Origin: Pseudorhodobacter sp. MZDSW-24AT | GTDB lineage: Bacteria; Pseudomonadota; Alphaproteobacteria; Rhodobacterales; Rhodobacteraceae | Length of the DNA stretch: 64,000 nt | Direction: 5' to 3' | NCBI RefSeq assembly: GCF_002794355.1 | Contig: NZ_PGOI01000003.1 | Span: 62,001 to 126,000 of the forward strand | Shown: positions 36,399-45,615 of the stretch, one piece after another | How the letters are laid out: each line of letters opens with the position of its first letter | Numbering within the stretch: position 1 is the first letter of the stretch | Translations under genes and position numbers: made by a program | The notes under the pieces: generated by a model | What the model was told of the DNA's origin: nothing | Database searches by the model: none | The model's input: the letters and a program-made list of their open reading frames with translations, nothing else

Positions 36399-36480
36399 GG
36401 CGCGTGCCACAGGGAAGTGCGGGGAATCGCCGGTGCTTGGCCGCGGCGGTGGCAGGCGGGATCGAGGGCAGGAGGCGCGC

Positions 36481-36969
36481 GTGGTCTACAGGCTTGAAGA
36501 AGAGACCGAAGACGATTGGTGGGAGGTCGAGGCGCTGTATGACCTGTGCTTTGCCCCCGGTCGCACGGCGCTGTCGTCCTACCGCCTGCGCGAAGGCGTG
36601 CCGACGGTGGCGGCGCTGTGCCTGACCTTGCGCGACGAGACCGGGGCGCTGGCGGCGGTGATCCGCTATTGGCCCGCGCTGGTGGGGGGGCAGGATGTGC
36701 TGCTTCTGGGGCCGATCGCGGTGCACCCGACGCGGCAGGGTGAAGGCTTGGGCGGGCTTTTGATGAACGAAAGTCTGGCCGAAGCGCGGCGGCTGGGCTG
36801 GGAGCGGGTGCTTCTGGTGGGGGATGCGCCCTATTACGGGCGCTTTGGCTTTCGCAAGCTGGAGGGGGTGGAAATGCCGCCGCCCACCAACCCCGAGCGG
36901 GTCTTGGGGCTGGCGCTCAAGGCCGGGGCTTGGGACGGGGTGACGGGGGCTGTCACCAAGGCGACCTGA
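36481..36969 (+). CDS. GNAT N-acetyltransferase
   Basis: A 162-residue acetyltransferase of the YhbS-like group. The GTG start at 36481 has a perfect AGGAGG five bases upstream. The acetyl-CoA pyrophosphate loop appears as RQGEGLGGLLMNESL, followed by VLLVGDAPYYGRFGF, a typical GNAT motif B. An upstream in-frame ATG exists but adds low-complexity sequence. Substrate unknown. It is divergent from the flavin reductase gene. Confidence 0.88.
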   Translation: MVYRLEEETEDDWWEVEALYDLCFAPGRTALSSYRLREGVPTVAALCLTLRDETGALAAVIRYWPALVGGQDVLLLGPIAVHPTRQGEGLGGLLMNESLAEARRLGWERVLLVGDAPYYGRFGFRKLEGVEMPPPTNPERVLGLALKAGAWDGVTGAVTKAT

Positions 36970-37032
36970 GGCGCGAAAATCGGGCGGCGCGCAGGGATTG
37001 CGCGGCGGCCAAAGGCCCCCATATCAAAGGGC

Positions 37033-37809
37033 ATGGACCCTTTGTCACGCGATCATATCCTTCTTGTGTTGCCGGGCGATGCCTTGCCCGAAATCCGCGA
37101 TCTGGCGGCGCGGCACCGCCGTGCCAATGGGCCGGTGATTTCGCTGGTGAACCGTTTGGGCGGGCGGCTGGAGCAGCAGCTGGCGCTGGTGCCCGAGGCC
37201 TATCGCAGCCAGATCGAGCGGGGGGTGGCGCAGGCTCTGTCGGCGGCGATGGCGGTGGCCGGGCAAGGCGACCGCCTGCCCGATACCGGGACGCGCGGCC
37301 CTTTGGTGGCTGCGATGGCCGCCGGGGCGGCGGGCGGCGCGGGCGGGGTGCCCACCGCGCTGGCGGAATTGCCGGTGACGGTGACGCTGATCCTGCATGC
37401 GATCCGGCAGGCGGCGCGGGCCGAAGGCTTTGACCCCGAGGACCCGGGCGTGCGGGCCGAATGCATCAAGGTTTTTGGCGCGGGCAGTCCGCTGGCCGAG
37501 GATGACGGGATCAACACCAGTTTCGTCTCGGCCCGGCTGACCTTGACCGGGCCTGCGGTGCAAAAGGTGATTGCCACCGTGGCCCCGAAACTGGCCGCCA
37601 CCTTGGGCCAGAAGCTCGCGGCGCAGGCGGTGCCGGTGATCGGCGCGGTGACGGGGGCGGCGCTGAACGCGGCGTTCCTGAGCTATTTCACCGAAGTGGC
37701 CCGCATCCGCTTTGCGCTGTTGCGGCTGTCGCAGATCCACGGGGCCGAGGCGGTGCTGGCCGAGTTCCGCACCGCGGTGGAGGCCCCGCGCCTGCGCAAG
37801 GGCGGTTGA
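37033..37809 (+). CDS. EcsC family protein
   Basis: 258 residues. The family pattern is visible: N-terminal NRLGGRLEQQLALVP, then a glycine/alanine-rich segment (MAAGAAGGAGG), ELPVTVTLILHAIRQ, and a C-terminal half with QAVPVIGAVTGAALNAAFLSYFTEVARIRF in parts. EcsC proteins are membrane-associated; their role is unknown. It stands alone after the GNAT gene and is convergent with ptsP. Confidence 0.85.
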   Translation: MDPLSRDHILLVLPGDALPEIRDLAARHRRANGPVISLVNRLGGRLEQQLALVPEAYRSQIERGVAQALSAAMAVAGQGDRLPDTGTRGPLVAAMAAGAAGGAGGVPTALAELPVTVTLILHAIRQAARAEGFDPEDPGVRAECIKVFGAGSPLAEDDGINTSFVSARLTLTGPAVQKVIATVAPKLAATLGQKLAAQAVPVIGAVTGAALNAAFLSYFTEVARIRFALLRLSQIHGAEAVLAEFRTAVEAPRLRKGG

Positions 37810-37930
37810 GCGGCTAACTTTTGCGTGACCCGCCGCTTCCTTGGGCTGAACCGGCGGGATCTGGAGGAGCGGCTGCGCCGCGTTGAATGTGAGCGGGCGT
37901 CTGGCCTGCGGCCAACCCGCCCGCGGCGTT

Positions 37931-37957
37931 GCCTCCGGCGGGGATATTTTTGAACAG
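37931..37957 (-). repeat. Dispersed intergenic repeat, type A copy 1 (degenerate head)
   Basis: On the minus strand it reads CTGTTC, AAAAATATCC, then CCGCCGGAGGC. It has the tail shared by types A and B but a worn head. It lies between EcsC and ptsP, about 60 bases from the ptsP stop. Confidence 0.6.
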
Positions 37958-38018
37958 GAGAGACGTTCGAACAAGAGAGACGGCGGGGGCGTGGCGGCTT
38001 GGGCAATGCCGTGCCGCG

Positions 38019-40262
38019 TCAGGCGGGTTGGGTGGCGAGCCAGTCCATCAGGGCGGGGCGTGCGCTCATGTCGCCGCGGGCGCGGGCCGCGCTGATCACG
38101 GCGCGGGCCTCGGCCAGATTGACGCGGCGCAGCAGGGATTTGACCGGACCGATCGAGGCCGGGCGCATCGAGAGGCTGCGCAGCCCCAAGGCGGCCAAGG
38201 CCAGCGCCTCGACCGGGCGGCCCGCATCCTCGCCACAAAAGGAGAGGGGCGTGCCGGTTTCGGCGCAGCGCCCGACGATCTGTTCGATGAAGCCCAAGAA
38301 GGACAGGTTGAGCATGTCATAGCGGCGGCGCACCCGTTCATTCTCGCGGTCGGCGGCGAAGAAGAACTGCTTGAGATCATTGCCGCCGATGGAGACGAAA
38401 TCCGTCAGCTCGAAAAAGGTGCGTGGCGCGAAGGCGAGGCTGGGGGTTTCCAGCATGGCGCCGATTTCAAGGGTGGCGGGGACCACATGGCCGAGCGAGC
38501 GTTCGCGGTGCACCTCTCGCAGGACATGGGCGCGCGCCTGTTGAAATTCGGCCAGTTCGGTGACGAAGGGGAACATCAGGGTCAGCGGGCGGCCATTGGC
38601 GGCGCGCAACAGCGCCTGAATCTGCATGCGCAGCACGCCCGGTTTGTCGAGGCCAACCCGGATCGCGCGCCAGCCCATGGCGGGGTTCGGCTCGTCATTG
38701 GGTTTCATATAGGGCAGCACCTTGTCGGAGCCGATGTCGAGGGTGCGAAAGGCCACGCGCTTGCCTTTGGCGGCATCCATCACCCGGGCGTAGAGCCCTG
38801 CGAGTTCGGCCCGGCGTGGCATCTTGTTGCGCACGAGGAATTGCAACTCGGTGCGGAAGAGGCCGACGCCATCGGCCCCGGAGCCTTCGAGGCTGGGCAG
38901 ATCGGCCATCAGGCCCGCGTTCATATGCAGCGCGATGGTGGTGCCGCAGGCGGTGGTGGCGGGCAGATCGCGCAGCGAGGCATAGCGCACCTGCGCTTCG
39001 GCCTGCATGGCGATCTTGTCGCGGAAGGCGCGGGCCACCGCCTCTTCGGGGCGCAGATGGGCGATGCCCTGATCGCCATCGACAAGAATATGGTCGCCGT
39101 TGAGCGCCTCGGCGGTGATGCGGCGGGCGTGAATCACCAGCGGGATCGTCAGCGCCCGGGCAACGATGGCGGCATGGCTGCCGACCGAGCCTTCTTCCAG
39201 CACCACGCCGCGCAGCTTGCGCCCGTATTCCAGCAGCTCGCCCGGGCCGATGTTGCGCGCGACCAGCACCGGGTTTTCCGGCATCTCGGCCCCGGTGTCG
39301 GCGCCTTGGCCGGTGAGGATGCGCAGCAGGCGGTTCGACAGATCGTCGAGATCGTTCAGCCTTTCGCGCAGGTAGGCATCGGGCACCTGTTCCAGCCGGG
39401 CACGGGCGGCGGATTGTTCCTTTTCCACCGCCGCCTCGGCCGACAGGCCGTTCTGGATGTCGGCCTCCATCCGGCGCAGCCAGCCGCGCGAATTGGCGAA
39501 CATCCGGTAGGCTTCCAGCACCTGCCGCTGTTCCTTGTCGAGGCTTTCGGCCGAGAGCAGATCATCGACCGAGATTCGCAGCTGCCCCACCGCATCGCGC
39601 AAACGGTCGATCTCGGCCACCGGATCATCCGCGACCGGGTTGGTGACGACGACGCGCGGTTCGTGCAGCCAGACATGGCCTTCGGCGGCGCCTTCCTGCC
39701 CGGTGGCGCCCCGGAACATCACCGGCTGGCGGTGCAGCGCGCGCATCCCGTCTTCGTCGCCGGTGAAGGCGCCCAGTTCGGTCATCTCGGCCAGCACCAT
39801 GGCGACCACTTCCAGCGCATAGATCTCGTCATCCGAGAATTGCCGGGCGGTGCGGGACTGCACCACGAGCACGCCGAGCTTTTCGCCCACGCGCTGAATC
39901 GGCACGCCGAGGAAGCTGGAATAGATCTCCTCGCCGGTTTCGGGCATGTAGCGAAAGCCCTTTTCGGCGGGGGCATCGGCGGTGTTGACGGGGGTGTTGG
40001 TGCGGGCGACGCGGCCCACGAGGCCTTCGCCCAGCTTCATCCGGGTCTGGTGGACGGATTCGGCCTTGAGCCCTTCGGTGGCACACAGCTCAAGCGTTTC
40101 GGCGTCGCGGAACAGGTAGATCGAGCAGACTTCGGTGCGCATCGAATCGGCGATCAGATGGGTGATCTGGTCCAGCCGCTCTTGCCCTTTGGCCTGCGCG
40201 CCCAAGACGTCGCGCAGGCGGCGCAAGAGTTTGCGGCTGTCACTATCCGACCGTTCTGGCAT
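38019..40262 (-). CDS. ptsP: PEP-protein phosphotransferase PtsP (EI-Ntr)
   Basis: A 747-residue first enzyme of the nitrogen phosphotransferase system; it passes phosphate from PEP to NPr. An N-terminal GAF domain (about residues 20-160: VCSIYLFRD, GLVGRVARTNTPVN, SSFLGVPIQRVGEKLGVLVVQ) senses small ligands. The phosphohistidine is H363 in GSVGSHAAIVARA. The PEP-binding barrel contains GVGLFRTELQFL, IGSDK and ETPSLAFAPR, with the catalytic-Cys region FCGEDAGRP. lysC just upstream is the usual alphaproteobacterial neighbour. Confidence 0.95.
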   Translation of the reverse strand: MPERSDSDSRKLLRRLRDVLGAQAKGQERLDQITHLIADSMRTEVCSIYLFRDAETLELCATEGLKAESVHQTRMKLGEGLVGRVARTNTPVNTADAPAEKGFRYMPETGEEIYSSFLGVPIQRVGEKLGVLVVQSRTARQFSDDEIYALEVVAMVLAEMTELGAFTGDEDGMRALHRQPVMFRGATGQEGAAEGHVWLHEPRVVVTNPVADDPVAEIDRLRDAVGQLRISVDDLLSAESLDKEQRQVLEAYRMFANSRGWLRRMEADIQNGLSAEAAVEKEQSAARARLEQVPDAYLRERLNDLDDLSNRLLRILTGQGADTGAEMPENPVLVARNIGPGELLEYGRKLRGVVLEEGSVGSHAAIVARALTIPLVIHARRITAEALNGDHILVDGDQGIAHLRPEEAVARAFRDKIAMQAEAQVRYASLRDLPATTACGTTIALHMNAGLMADLPSLEGSGADGVGLFRTELQFLVRNKMPRRAELAGLYARVMDAAKGKRVAFRTLDIGSDKVLPYMKPNDEPNPAMGWRAIRVGLDKPGVLRMQIQALLRAANGRPLTLMFPFVTELAEFQQARAHVLREVHRERSLGHVVPATLEIGAMLETPSLAFAPRTFFELTDFVSIGGNDLKQFFFAADRENERVRRRYDMLNLSFLGFIEQIVGRCAETGTPLSFCGEDAGRPVEALALAALGLRSLSMRPASIGPVKSLLRRVNLAEARAVISAARARGDMSARPALMDWLATQPA

Positions 40263-40408
40263 TCTGGGGCACCCTTTGACTTGCCCCCTCTATAGGCGAG
40301 GCCCTGCTGAAAGGGGAGGGGGGAAAGTCGCCGCGCCGCGGCATCACGGCACAGTTGGGCGGCTTTTGCCTGAAAAGGCGGCAGACACCGGGGGCGCGGA
40401 AAGACGAA

Positions 40409-40436
40409 CCGCCGGAAAGCGGCGGCTTTCCGGCGG
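40409..40436 (-). terminator. Strong hairpin after lysC
   Basis: CCGCCGGAAAG and CTTTCCGGCGG form an 11-bp stem with a 6-base loop, 34 bases past the lysC stop and upstream of ptsP. No T-run follows on the minus strand, so it may attenuate or process a lysC-ptsP transcript. Confidence 0.5.
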
Positions 40437-40469
40437 GGATCTCGGGCTTTGGCCGGTCTGGGGCCTGCC

Positions 40470-41726
40470 TCAGGCCTTGTCCAGCTCGAAGCTGTCGTGC
40501 AGCGCCTGCACCGCGAGTTCCATGTAACGGCGGTCGATCAGCACCGAGATCTTGATCTCGGAGGTGGCGATGACCTTGATGTTGATGTTCTCGGCGGCCA
40601 GCGCCTTGAACATGCGGGCGGCGACGCCCACCTGGCTGCGCATGCCGATGCCCACGACCGAGACCTTGGCCACATCGGTGTCGGCGATCAGCTCGTCATA
40701 ATTGATGAGCCCGGCGGCGCGGGCATCTTCCATCGCCTTTTGCGCGCGCGCGACCTGATTGGTCGGCACCGAAAAGGTCATGTCGGTGACGGCGCCGCTG
40801 TGGTTGCCGTAGTTCTTTTCAGAGATGTTCTGGACGATCATGTCCACATTCACGCCCGCATCGGCCAGAGGGCCGAAGATGGCGCTGGCCACGCCGGGGC
40901 GGTCCTCGACGGTGACAAGTGTCATTTTCGCTTCGTCGCGGCTGTAGGCCACACCAGAGACGACTTTCGATTCCATGATTTCATCCTCGTCGCAGACCAG
41001 GGTTCCAGAGTTTTCATCCGTATCCTCGAAGGAGGACAGGACACGCAGCCGCACCTTGTAACGCATTGCCAGCTCGACCGAGCGGGTTTGCAGGACCTTG
41101 GCGCCGAGGGAGGCGAGTTCCAGCATTTCCTCGAAGGCGATCTTGTCGAGCTTGCGCGCCTTGGACGAGATCCGCGGGTCGGTGGTGTAGACGCCGTCGA
41201 CATCGGTGTAGATGTCGCAGCGTTCGGCGCCGAAGGCGGCGGCAAAGGCGACGGCGGTGGTGTCGGAGCCGCCCCGGCCCAAGGTGGTGACGCGGCCTTC
41301 GGCTGAGAGGCCCTGAAAGCCCGCCACCACGGCAACCTTGAAGCCTTCGGCGAATTTCGCATCGATATTGGCGCGCGGAATGTCGATGAAGCGGGCCGAA
41401 CCATGCGCCGAGGTGGTGTTGATCGGCACCTGCCAGCCCTGCCAGCTGCGCGCGGGGATGCCCATTTCCTGCAAGCGCAGCGCCATCAGCCCGGCGGTGA
41501 CATTCTCGCCGCTGGCGACCACGGCATCATATTCGCGCGCATCATACAGCTTGGACGTGCCTTCGACATAGCCGACCAGCCGGTTGGTTTCGCCCGACAT
41601 GGCGCTGACGATGACGATCACGTCATAGCCACGGGCCACCTCGGCCTGCACCTTTTTCGCGGCATTCTCGATCCGCGCGAGGTCGGCCACCGAGGTGCCG
41701 CCGAATTTCATCACCAGAAGCGGCAT
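40470..41726 (-). CDS. lysC: Aspartate kinase
   Basis: 418 residues. It phosphorylates aspartate as the first step to lysine, threonine and methionine. The kinase domain starts VMKFGGTSVAD, with GRGGSDTTAVAFA and TDVDGVYTTDPR. The C-terminal third is a pair of ACT domains (TLVTVEDRPGVASAIF; KVSVVGIGMRSQVGVAARMF), so feedback inhibition by lysine and/or threonine is expected. The start at 41726 gives the conserved MPLLVMKFGG. Confidence 0.96.
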   Translation of the reverse strand: MPLLVMKFGGTSVADLARIENAAKKVQAEVARGYDVIVIVSAMSGETNRLVGYVEGTSKLYDAREYDAVVASGENVTAGLMALRLQEMGIPARSWQGWQVPINTTSAHGSARFIDIPRANIDAKFAEGFKVAVVAGFQGLSAEGRVTTLGRGGSDTTAVAFAAAFGAERCDIYTDVDGVYTTDPRISSKARKLDKIAFEEMLELASLGAKVLQTRSVELAMRYKVRLRVLSSFEDTDENSGTLVCDEDEIMESKVVSGVAYSRDEAKMTLVTVEDRPGVASAIFGPLADAGVNVDMIVQNISEKNYGNHSGAVTDMTFSVPTNQVARAQKAMEDARAAGLINYDELIADTDVAKVSVVGIGMRSQVGVAARMFKALAAENINIKVIATSEIKISVLIDRRYMELAVQALHDSFELDKA

Positions 41727-41894
41727 GGATGCATCCTCCCCACGGCCACCAAAACAATCGGGCGTGTCATATGCGGGGGCGGGGGGCGGCGCAAGCCCCG
41801 ATGGCATGCACAACCGCCCCATGGCTGCGCCTGTGGCCGGCGGTGCACGGGGGGCTGTCTGCCCCCCGGCGGGACGGTGTCCCGCTCCCCCCGA

Positions 41895-41959
41895 GGATAT
41901 TTGGAAACAGATGAACAGAAAGAAGCACGCCCTTGGCGTTCATCTGTTCCTAAATATCC
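41895..41959. repeat. Dispersed repeats, type A copies 2 and 3, inverted pair
   Basis: Copy 2 (41895-41916, minus) and copy 3 (41938-41959, plus, tail to 41970 CGCCGGAGGC) are near-perfect inverted copies of CATCTGTTYCYAAATATCC, with a 21-base loop. They fill the gap between purD (stop at 42005) and lysC. The pair can form a 20-odd-bp hairpin with two mismatches and may act as a terminator for purD. Confidence 0.75.
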
Positions 41960-42004
41960 CCGCCGGAGGCTCCCGCAGGTGTGGCCGGGTGCGGCTTTGG
42001 CAGG

Positions 42005-43267
42005 TTAAAGCGCCCGCCACCCGATGTCGCGGCGGCAGAACCCTTCGGGCCAATCGATGGCATCGACCAGCGCATAGGCGCGGGCCTGAGCCTCGGCCAG
42101 CGTGGCGCCGCGGGCGGTGGCGTTGAGGACACGGCCGCCGTTCGAGAGGATCTGCCCGTCCTGCGCGCGGGTTCCGGCGTGAAAGACCATGTCCGCACTG
42201 GTTTCGGGCAAGGCCTCCAGCCCGTGGATCACGCTGCCCTTGGCATAGGCGCCCGGATAGCCTTGCGCGGCCATCACCACGGTCAGCGCGTGATCTTCGG
42301 CCCAGTGCACGCGGGCGCTGTCGAGCCGGCCTTCGGCGCAGGCGAGCAGCAGATCGAGCGCCTGCCCTCCCAGCCGCATCATCAGCACCTGCGTTTCCGG
42401 ATCGCCAAAGCGGGCGTTGTATTCCACCAGCCGGCATTGGCCGTTCTCGATCATCAGCCCGGCGTAGAGCACGCCCTGATAGGGGGTGCCGCGCCGCGCC
42501 ATTTCGGCGATGCTGGGGCGGATGATCTGTGCCATCGCCTGATCTTGCAAGGCGGGGGTCAGCACCGGAGCGGGGGAATAGGCGCCCATGCCACCGGTGT
42601 TGGGGCCGGTGTCGCCCGCCCCCACCCGCTTGTGGTCTTGCGCGGTGCCGATCGGCAGGGCGTTGACGCCATCGGTGAGCACGAAGAAGCTGGCTTCTTC
42701 GCCGGTCATGAACTCTTCGATCACCACCTCGGCCCCGGCCTCGCCGAATTCGCCGCCGAACATGTCGTCGATGGCGGCCAGTGCCTCGTCCAGCGTCATC
42801 GCCACGATCACGCCTTTGCCCGCCGCAAGCCCGTCGGCCTTGACCACGATGGGCGCGCCTTGCGCCTTGACATAGGCGCGGGCGGCGGCGGCATCGGCAA
42901 AGCGGGCATAGGCGGCGGTGGGGGCGCCGCAGGCATCGCAAAGCTCTTTGGTGAAGGCCTTGGAGGCCTCGAGCCGGGCGGCGGCGGCGCTCGGCCCGAA
43001 GGTCAGGAGTCCGGCTGCGCGGGTGGCATCGGCGACACCGGCGGCCAAGGGCGCCTCGGGGCCGATGATGACGAAGTCGATCGCATTCTCGGCGCAGAAG
43101 GCGACCACGGCGGCGCCGTCCAGAATGTCGATCTCGGCGCAGTCGGCCAGCTGTGCGATGCCCGCATTGCCGGGCGCCACGATCAGCCGGTCGGTCTTGG
43201 GGTTCTGCTTGACCGCCCACGCCAGCGCATGTTCGCGCCCGCCCGAGCCGAGAATGAGGATGTTCAT
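42005..43267 (-). CDS. purD: Phosphoribosylamine-glycine ligase
   Basis: A 420-residue ATP-grasp enzyme, second step of purine synthesis (phosphoribosylamine plus glycine to GAR). The start MNILILGSGGREHALAW is diagnostic, as are the ATP-grasp segments VVKADGLAAGKGV, EEFMTGEEASFFVLTDG and the active-site GPNTGGMGAYSP. The start is at 43267. Divergent from xseA with 65 bases between. Confidence 0.97.
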   Translation of the reverse strand: MNILILGSGGREHALAWAVKQNPKTDRLIVAPGNAGIAQLADCAEIDILDGAAVVAFCAENAIDFVIIGPEAPLAAGVADATRAAGLLTFGPSAAAARLEASKAFTKELCDACGAPTAAYARFADAAAARAYVKAQGAPIVVKADGLAAGKGVIVAMTLDEALAAIDDMFGGEFGEAGAEVVIEEFMTGEEASFFVLTDGVNALPIGTAQDHKRVGAGDTGPNTGGMGAYSPAPVLTPALQDQAMAQIIRPSIAEMARRGTPYQGVLYAGLMIENGQCRLVEYNARFGDPETQVLMMRLGGQALDLLLACAEGRLDSARVHWAEDHALTVVMAAQGYPGAYAKGSVIHGLEALPETSADMVFHAGTRAQDGQILSNGGRVLNATARGATLAEAQARAYALVDAIDWPEGFCRRDIGWRAL

Positions 43268-43332
43268 GGGTGCGCCCCCTTGGCCTTCGGTTGCAGGCGT
43301 CATAAGGTCAGCCCGCAAGGGAGGCAAGCGCC

Positions 43333-44895
43333 ATGGACCTGTTTGAAGACGCCCCGGCCCCGGTCGGCAACAGCCCCGAATACAGCGTTTCCGAACTGTC
43401 GGGGGCGGTCAAACGGGTGATCGAAGGCGAATTCGGCCTTGTCCGCGTGCGCGGCGAGGTGGGGCGGGTGTCGCGCCCGGCCTCGGGTCATCTGTATTTC
43501 GACCTCAAGGATGACCGCGCGGTGATCGCGGCGATTTCGTGGAAAGGGCAGGTGGCGCGGATGCAGGTGCGCCCCGAGGAAGGGATGGAGGTGATCGCCA
43601 CCGGGCGGATGACCACCTTTCCCGGCCAGTCGAAATATCAGCTGATCGTCGAGGATGTGGCGCCAGCGGGCGCGGGCGCCTTGATGGCGATGCTGGAAAA
43701 GCGCCGGGCGGCCTTGCAGGCCGAGGGGCTGTTCGATGCCGCGCGCAAGCGGCCCTTGCCCTATCTGCCCGCGGTGATCGGCGTGGTGACCTCGCCTTCG
43801 GGCGCGGTGATCCGCGACATCCTGCACCGCTTGCGCGACCGCTTTCCGCGCCGGGTGCTGATCTGGCCGGTGGCGGTGCAAGGGCAGGCCTGCGCGGCCG
43901 AGGTGGCGGCGGCGATCCGTGGCTTCAATGCCATTGCCCCCGGCGGGCCGGTGCCGCGCCCGGATGTGCTGATCGTGGCGCGTGGCGGCGGCAGTCTTGA
44001 GGATCTGTGGGGCTTCAACGAGGAAATCGTGGTGCGCGCGGCAGCCGAGTCGCGCATTCCGCTGATCTCGGCGGTGGGGCATGAGACGGACACCACGCTG
44101 ATCGACTTTGCGTCCGACCGCCGCGCGCCCACGCCCACGGCGGCGGCCGAGATGGCGGTGCCGGTGCGGCTGGAACTGATGGCCGCGGTCGATGCCTTGG
44201 GCGCGCGGCTCAGCCGGGCGCTGGCGCAAGGGGTGGCGCAGCGCGGCCAAAGGCTGCGCGATGTGGCGCGCGCGCTGCCCCGGCCGGACACCCTGCTCGC
44301 GGGGCCGGCACAGCGGCTGGATGCCGCGACGGGGCGGCTGTCGGGGGCGCTGTCGCTCGCGGTCAGCCGCAAGCGTGGCAGCTATGAACGACAGGCCGGG
44401 CGGCTGTCACCCCTGGCGCTGCAAGGGCTGATCGCGCGGCGGCGCGAGGCGGTGGCGCGGCGGGCCGAGGCGCTGGAGGCCCGGCTGTCGCGCCGGCGCG
44501 ACCTCTGGCACGGGCAGCTCGACAAATGGGCCTCACGCCTTGCGCCTTCGCTGGCGCGGCTGATCGCGCAGGCGGGGGGCAAGATCACCGAGCAGCGCCG
44601 CCTGCTCGACAGCGCCTCCGCCCGGCTGGATGCCGCACCCGCGCAAAGACTGCGCGATCTGGCCCGGCGCCTCGAGGCTTTGGACCGCACCCGCCTGACG
44701 CTGGGCTACGATCAGACCTTGCAGCGCGGCTATGCGGTCGTCCGCGCCGATGGGGCCGTGGTCACCACCCGCGCCGCCGCCGAAACGGCGCATGTGCTGG
44801 AGGTGGAGTTTCAGGATGGCCGCCTGACGCTCGGCGCCCGCCCCGCCGCGCGCAAAGGCGGGGGCAAGCCGCCCGAGCAAGGCTCGCTGTTTTGA
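43333..44895 (+). CDS. xseA: Exodeoxyribonuclease VII large subunit
   Basis: A 520-residue catalytic subunit of ExoVII, which degrades single-stranded DNA from both ends. An N-terminal OB-fold (YSVSELSGAVKRVIEG, VRGEVGRVSRPASGHLYFDLKD) is followed by the catalytic domain (VITSPSGA-like VVTSPSGAVIRD, ARGGGSLEDLWGFNEE, SAVGHETDTTLIDFASDRRAPTPT read in parts). A long coiled-coil rich in Arg/Ala/Leu fills residues 290-450. xseB is not in the window. Confidence 0.95.
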   Translation: MDLFEDAPAPVGNSPEYSVSELSGAVKRVIEGEFGLVRVRGEVGRVSRPASGHLYFDLKDDRAVIAAISWKGQVARMQVRPEEGMEVIATGRMTTFPGQSKYQLIVEDVAPAGAGALMAMLEKRRAALQAEGLFDAARKRPLPYLPAVIGVVTSPSGAVIRDILHRLRDRFPRRVLIWPVAVQGQACAAEVAAAIRGFNAIAPGGPVPRPDVLIVARGGGSLEDLWGFNEEIVVRAAAESRIPLISAVGHETDTTLIDFASDRRAPTPTAAAEMAVPVRLELMAAVDALGARLSRALAQGVAQRGQRLRDVARALPRPDTLLAGPAQRLDAATGRLSGALSLAVSRKRGSYERQAGRLSPLALQGLIARRREAVARRAEALEARLSRRRDLWHGQLDKWASRLAPSLARLIAQAGGKITEQRRLLDSASARLDAAPAQRLRDLARRLEALDRTRLTLGYDQTLQRGYAVVRADGAVVTTRAAAETAHVLEVEFQDGRLTLGARPAARKGGGKPPEQGSLF

Positions 44896-44992
44896 CCGGC
44901 GCGCAGCTGCGAGCGCAAGCCAGTCAAGCGTGGCAAGCCGCAGAGCGTTCCTTGCCACTGGCGCACCCGGTTGCCCTGTCGGACGCTCCGCG

Positions 44993-45068
44993 GGGAGTAT
45001 TTCAGAAAGGTGCAAACATGAGAGCGCCGCGCTGATTTGCACCTTTCTGAAATACTCCCGCCGGAGGC
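44993..45068. repeat. Dispersed repeats, type B copies 2 and 3, perfect inverted pair
   Basis: Copies at 44993-45016 (minus) and 45036-45059 (plus) are perfect 24-base inverted copies of the GCACCTTTCTGAAATACTCC element with flanks, loop 19 bases. Copy 3 continues into the tail CGCCGGAGGC (to 45068). They lie between xseA and the convergent secreted-protein gene and probably end transcription both ways. Confidence 0.85.
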
Positions 45069-45107
45069 GTCCTGCCCGCCCCGCCGGGTGCTGCGGTGCA
45101 AGGCCGT

Positions 45108-45545
45108 TCAGACGCCCACATCCGGCCCGGCGCAAGCCAGAGGGTCAGGGGATTGTGCGACTTCCGACAGTTCCGCGCCTGCGCCGTCGCCGCTGAAAAG
45201 GCCAGTGAGCCGCCCGTCCTGCCGCCAGAAGGACCAGCATTGCGGGGTCGGGTTGTAGGTATAGGTGAAGCAGATCTTCCCGGCCTCTTCATACCAGGTG
45301 CCATCGCGGCAAACGTCGCCCTTGAAGGCCCAGCGGACCTTGCGGCCGGGCAAGTATTGCTCGGCCCCGTACACCTGGCCGAACTGGCTGAAGGTAAGGG
45401 TCTTGCCGGTGGTATAGGCTTCAAACTCGGCACCGGTCAGGGGCACCGGCGGCTCGGCCGCGGCGAGGGGCAGAGGGAGCAGCATCAGGCTGAAGGCGAG
45501 CGTGCGGGCAAAAGAACGGGTGGGGGAACGGGCGGGGGGGCGCAT
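45108..45545 (-). CDS. Secreted protein of unknown function
   Basis: About 145 residues. The start at 45545 has GGAG eight bases upstream and gives a signal peptide ending LPLAAA. The mature protein has a compact domain with LTGAEFEAYTTGKTLTF, WAFKGDVCRDGTWYEE and ICFTYTYNPTPQCW; three or four Cys could form disulfides. The layout (a G-x-T strand, then D-G-x-W, then C-x-x-Y/W) is shared by small secreted proteins of Alphaproteobacteria, but I cannot name the family with confidence. A second ATG at 45563 is possible. Confidence 0.7.
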   Translation of the reverse strand: MRPPARSPTRSFARTLAFSLMLLPLPLAAAEPPVPLTGAEFEAYTTGKTLTFSQFGQVYGAEQYLPGRKVRWAFKGDVCRDGTWYEEAGKICFTYTYNPTPQCWSFWRQDGRLTGLFSGDGAGAELSEVAQSPDPLACAGPDVGV

Positions 45546-45615
45546 GCGGCGATCTCCGATCACGAATGCGCGAAGCGTCGCATGGCGGGCGGGTTCGCGC
45601 CAGTGGCCCTGCGCG

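Noticed and set aside
40263-40469. Leader peptide or riboswitch between lysC and ptsP
   Set aside because: Only one strong hairpin is visible and no aptamer pattern such as a lysine riboswitch could be made out.
45013-45030. Five-codon ATG frame directly after AAAGGTGCAAAC in the type B repeat loop
   Set aside because: Too short to be called a gene; the AAAGGTG belongs to the repeat.
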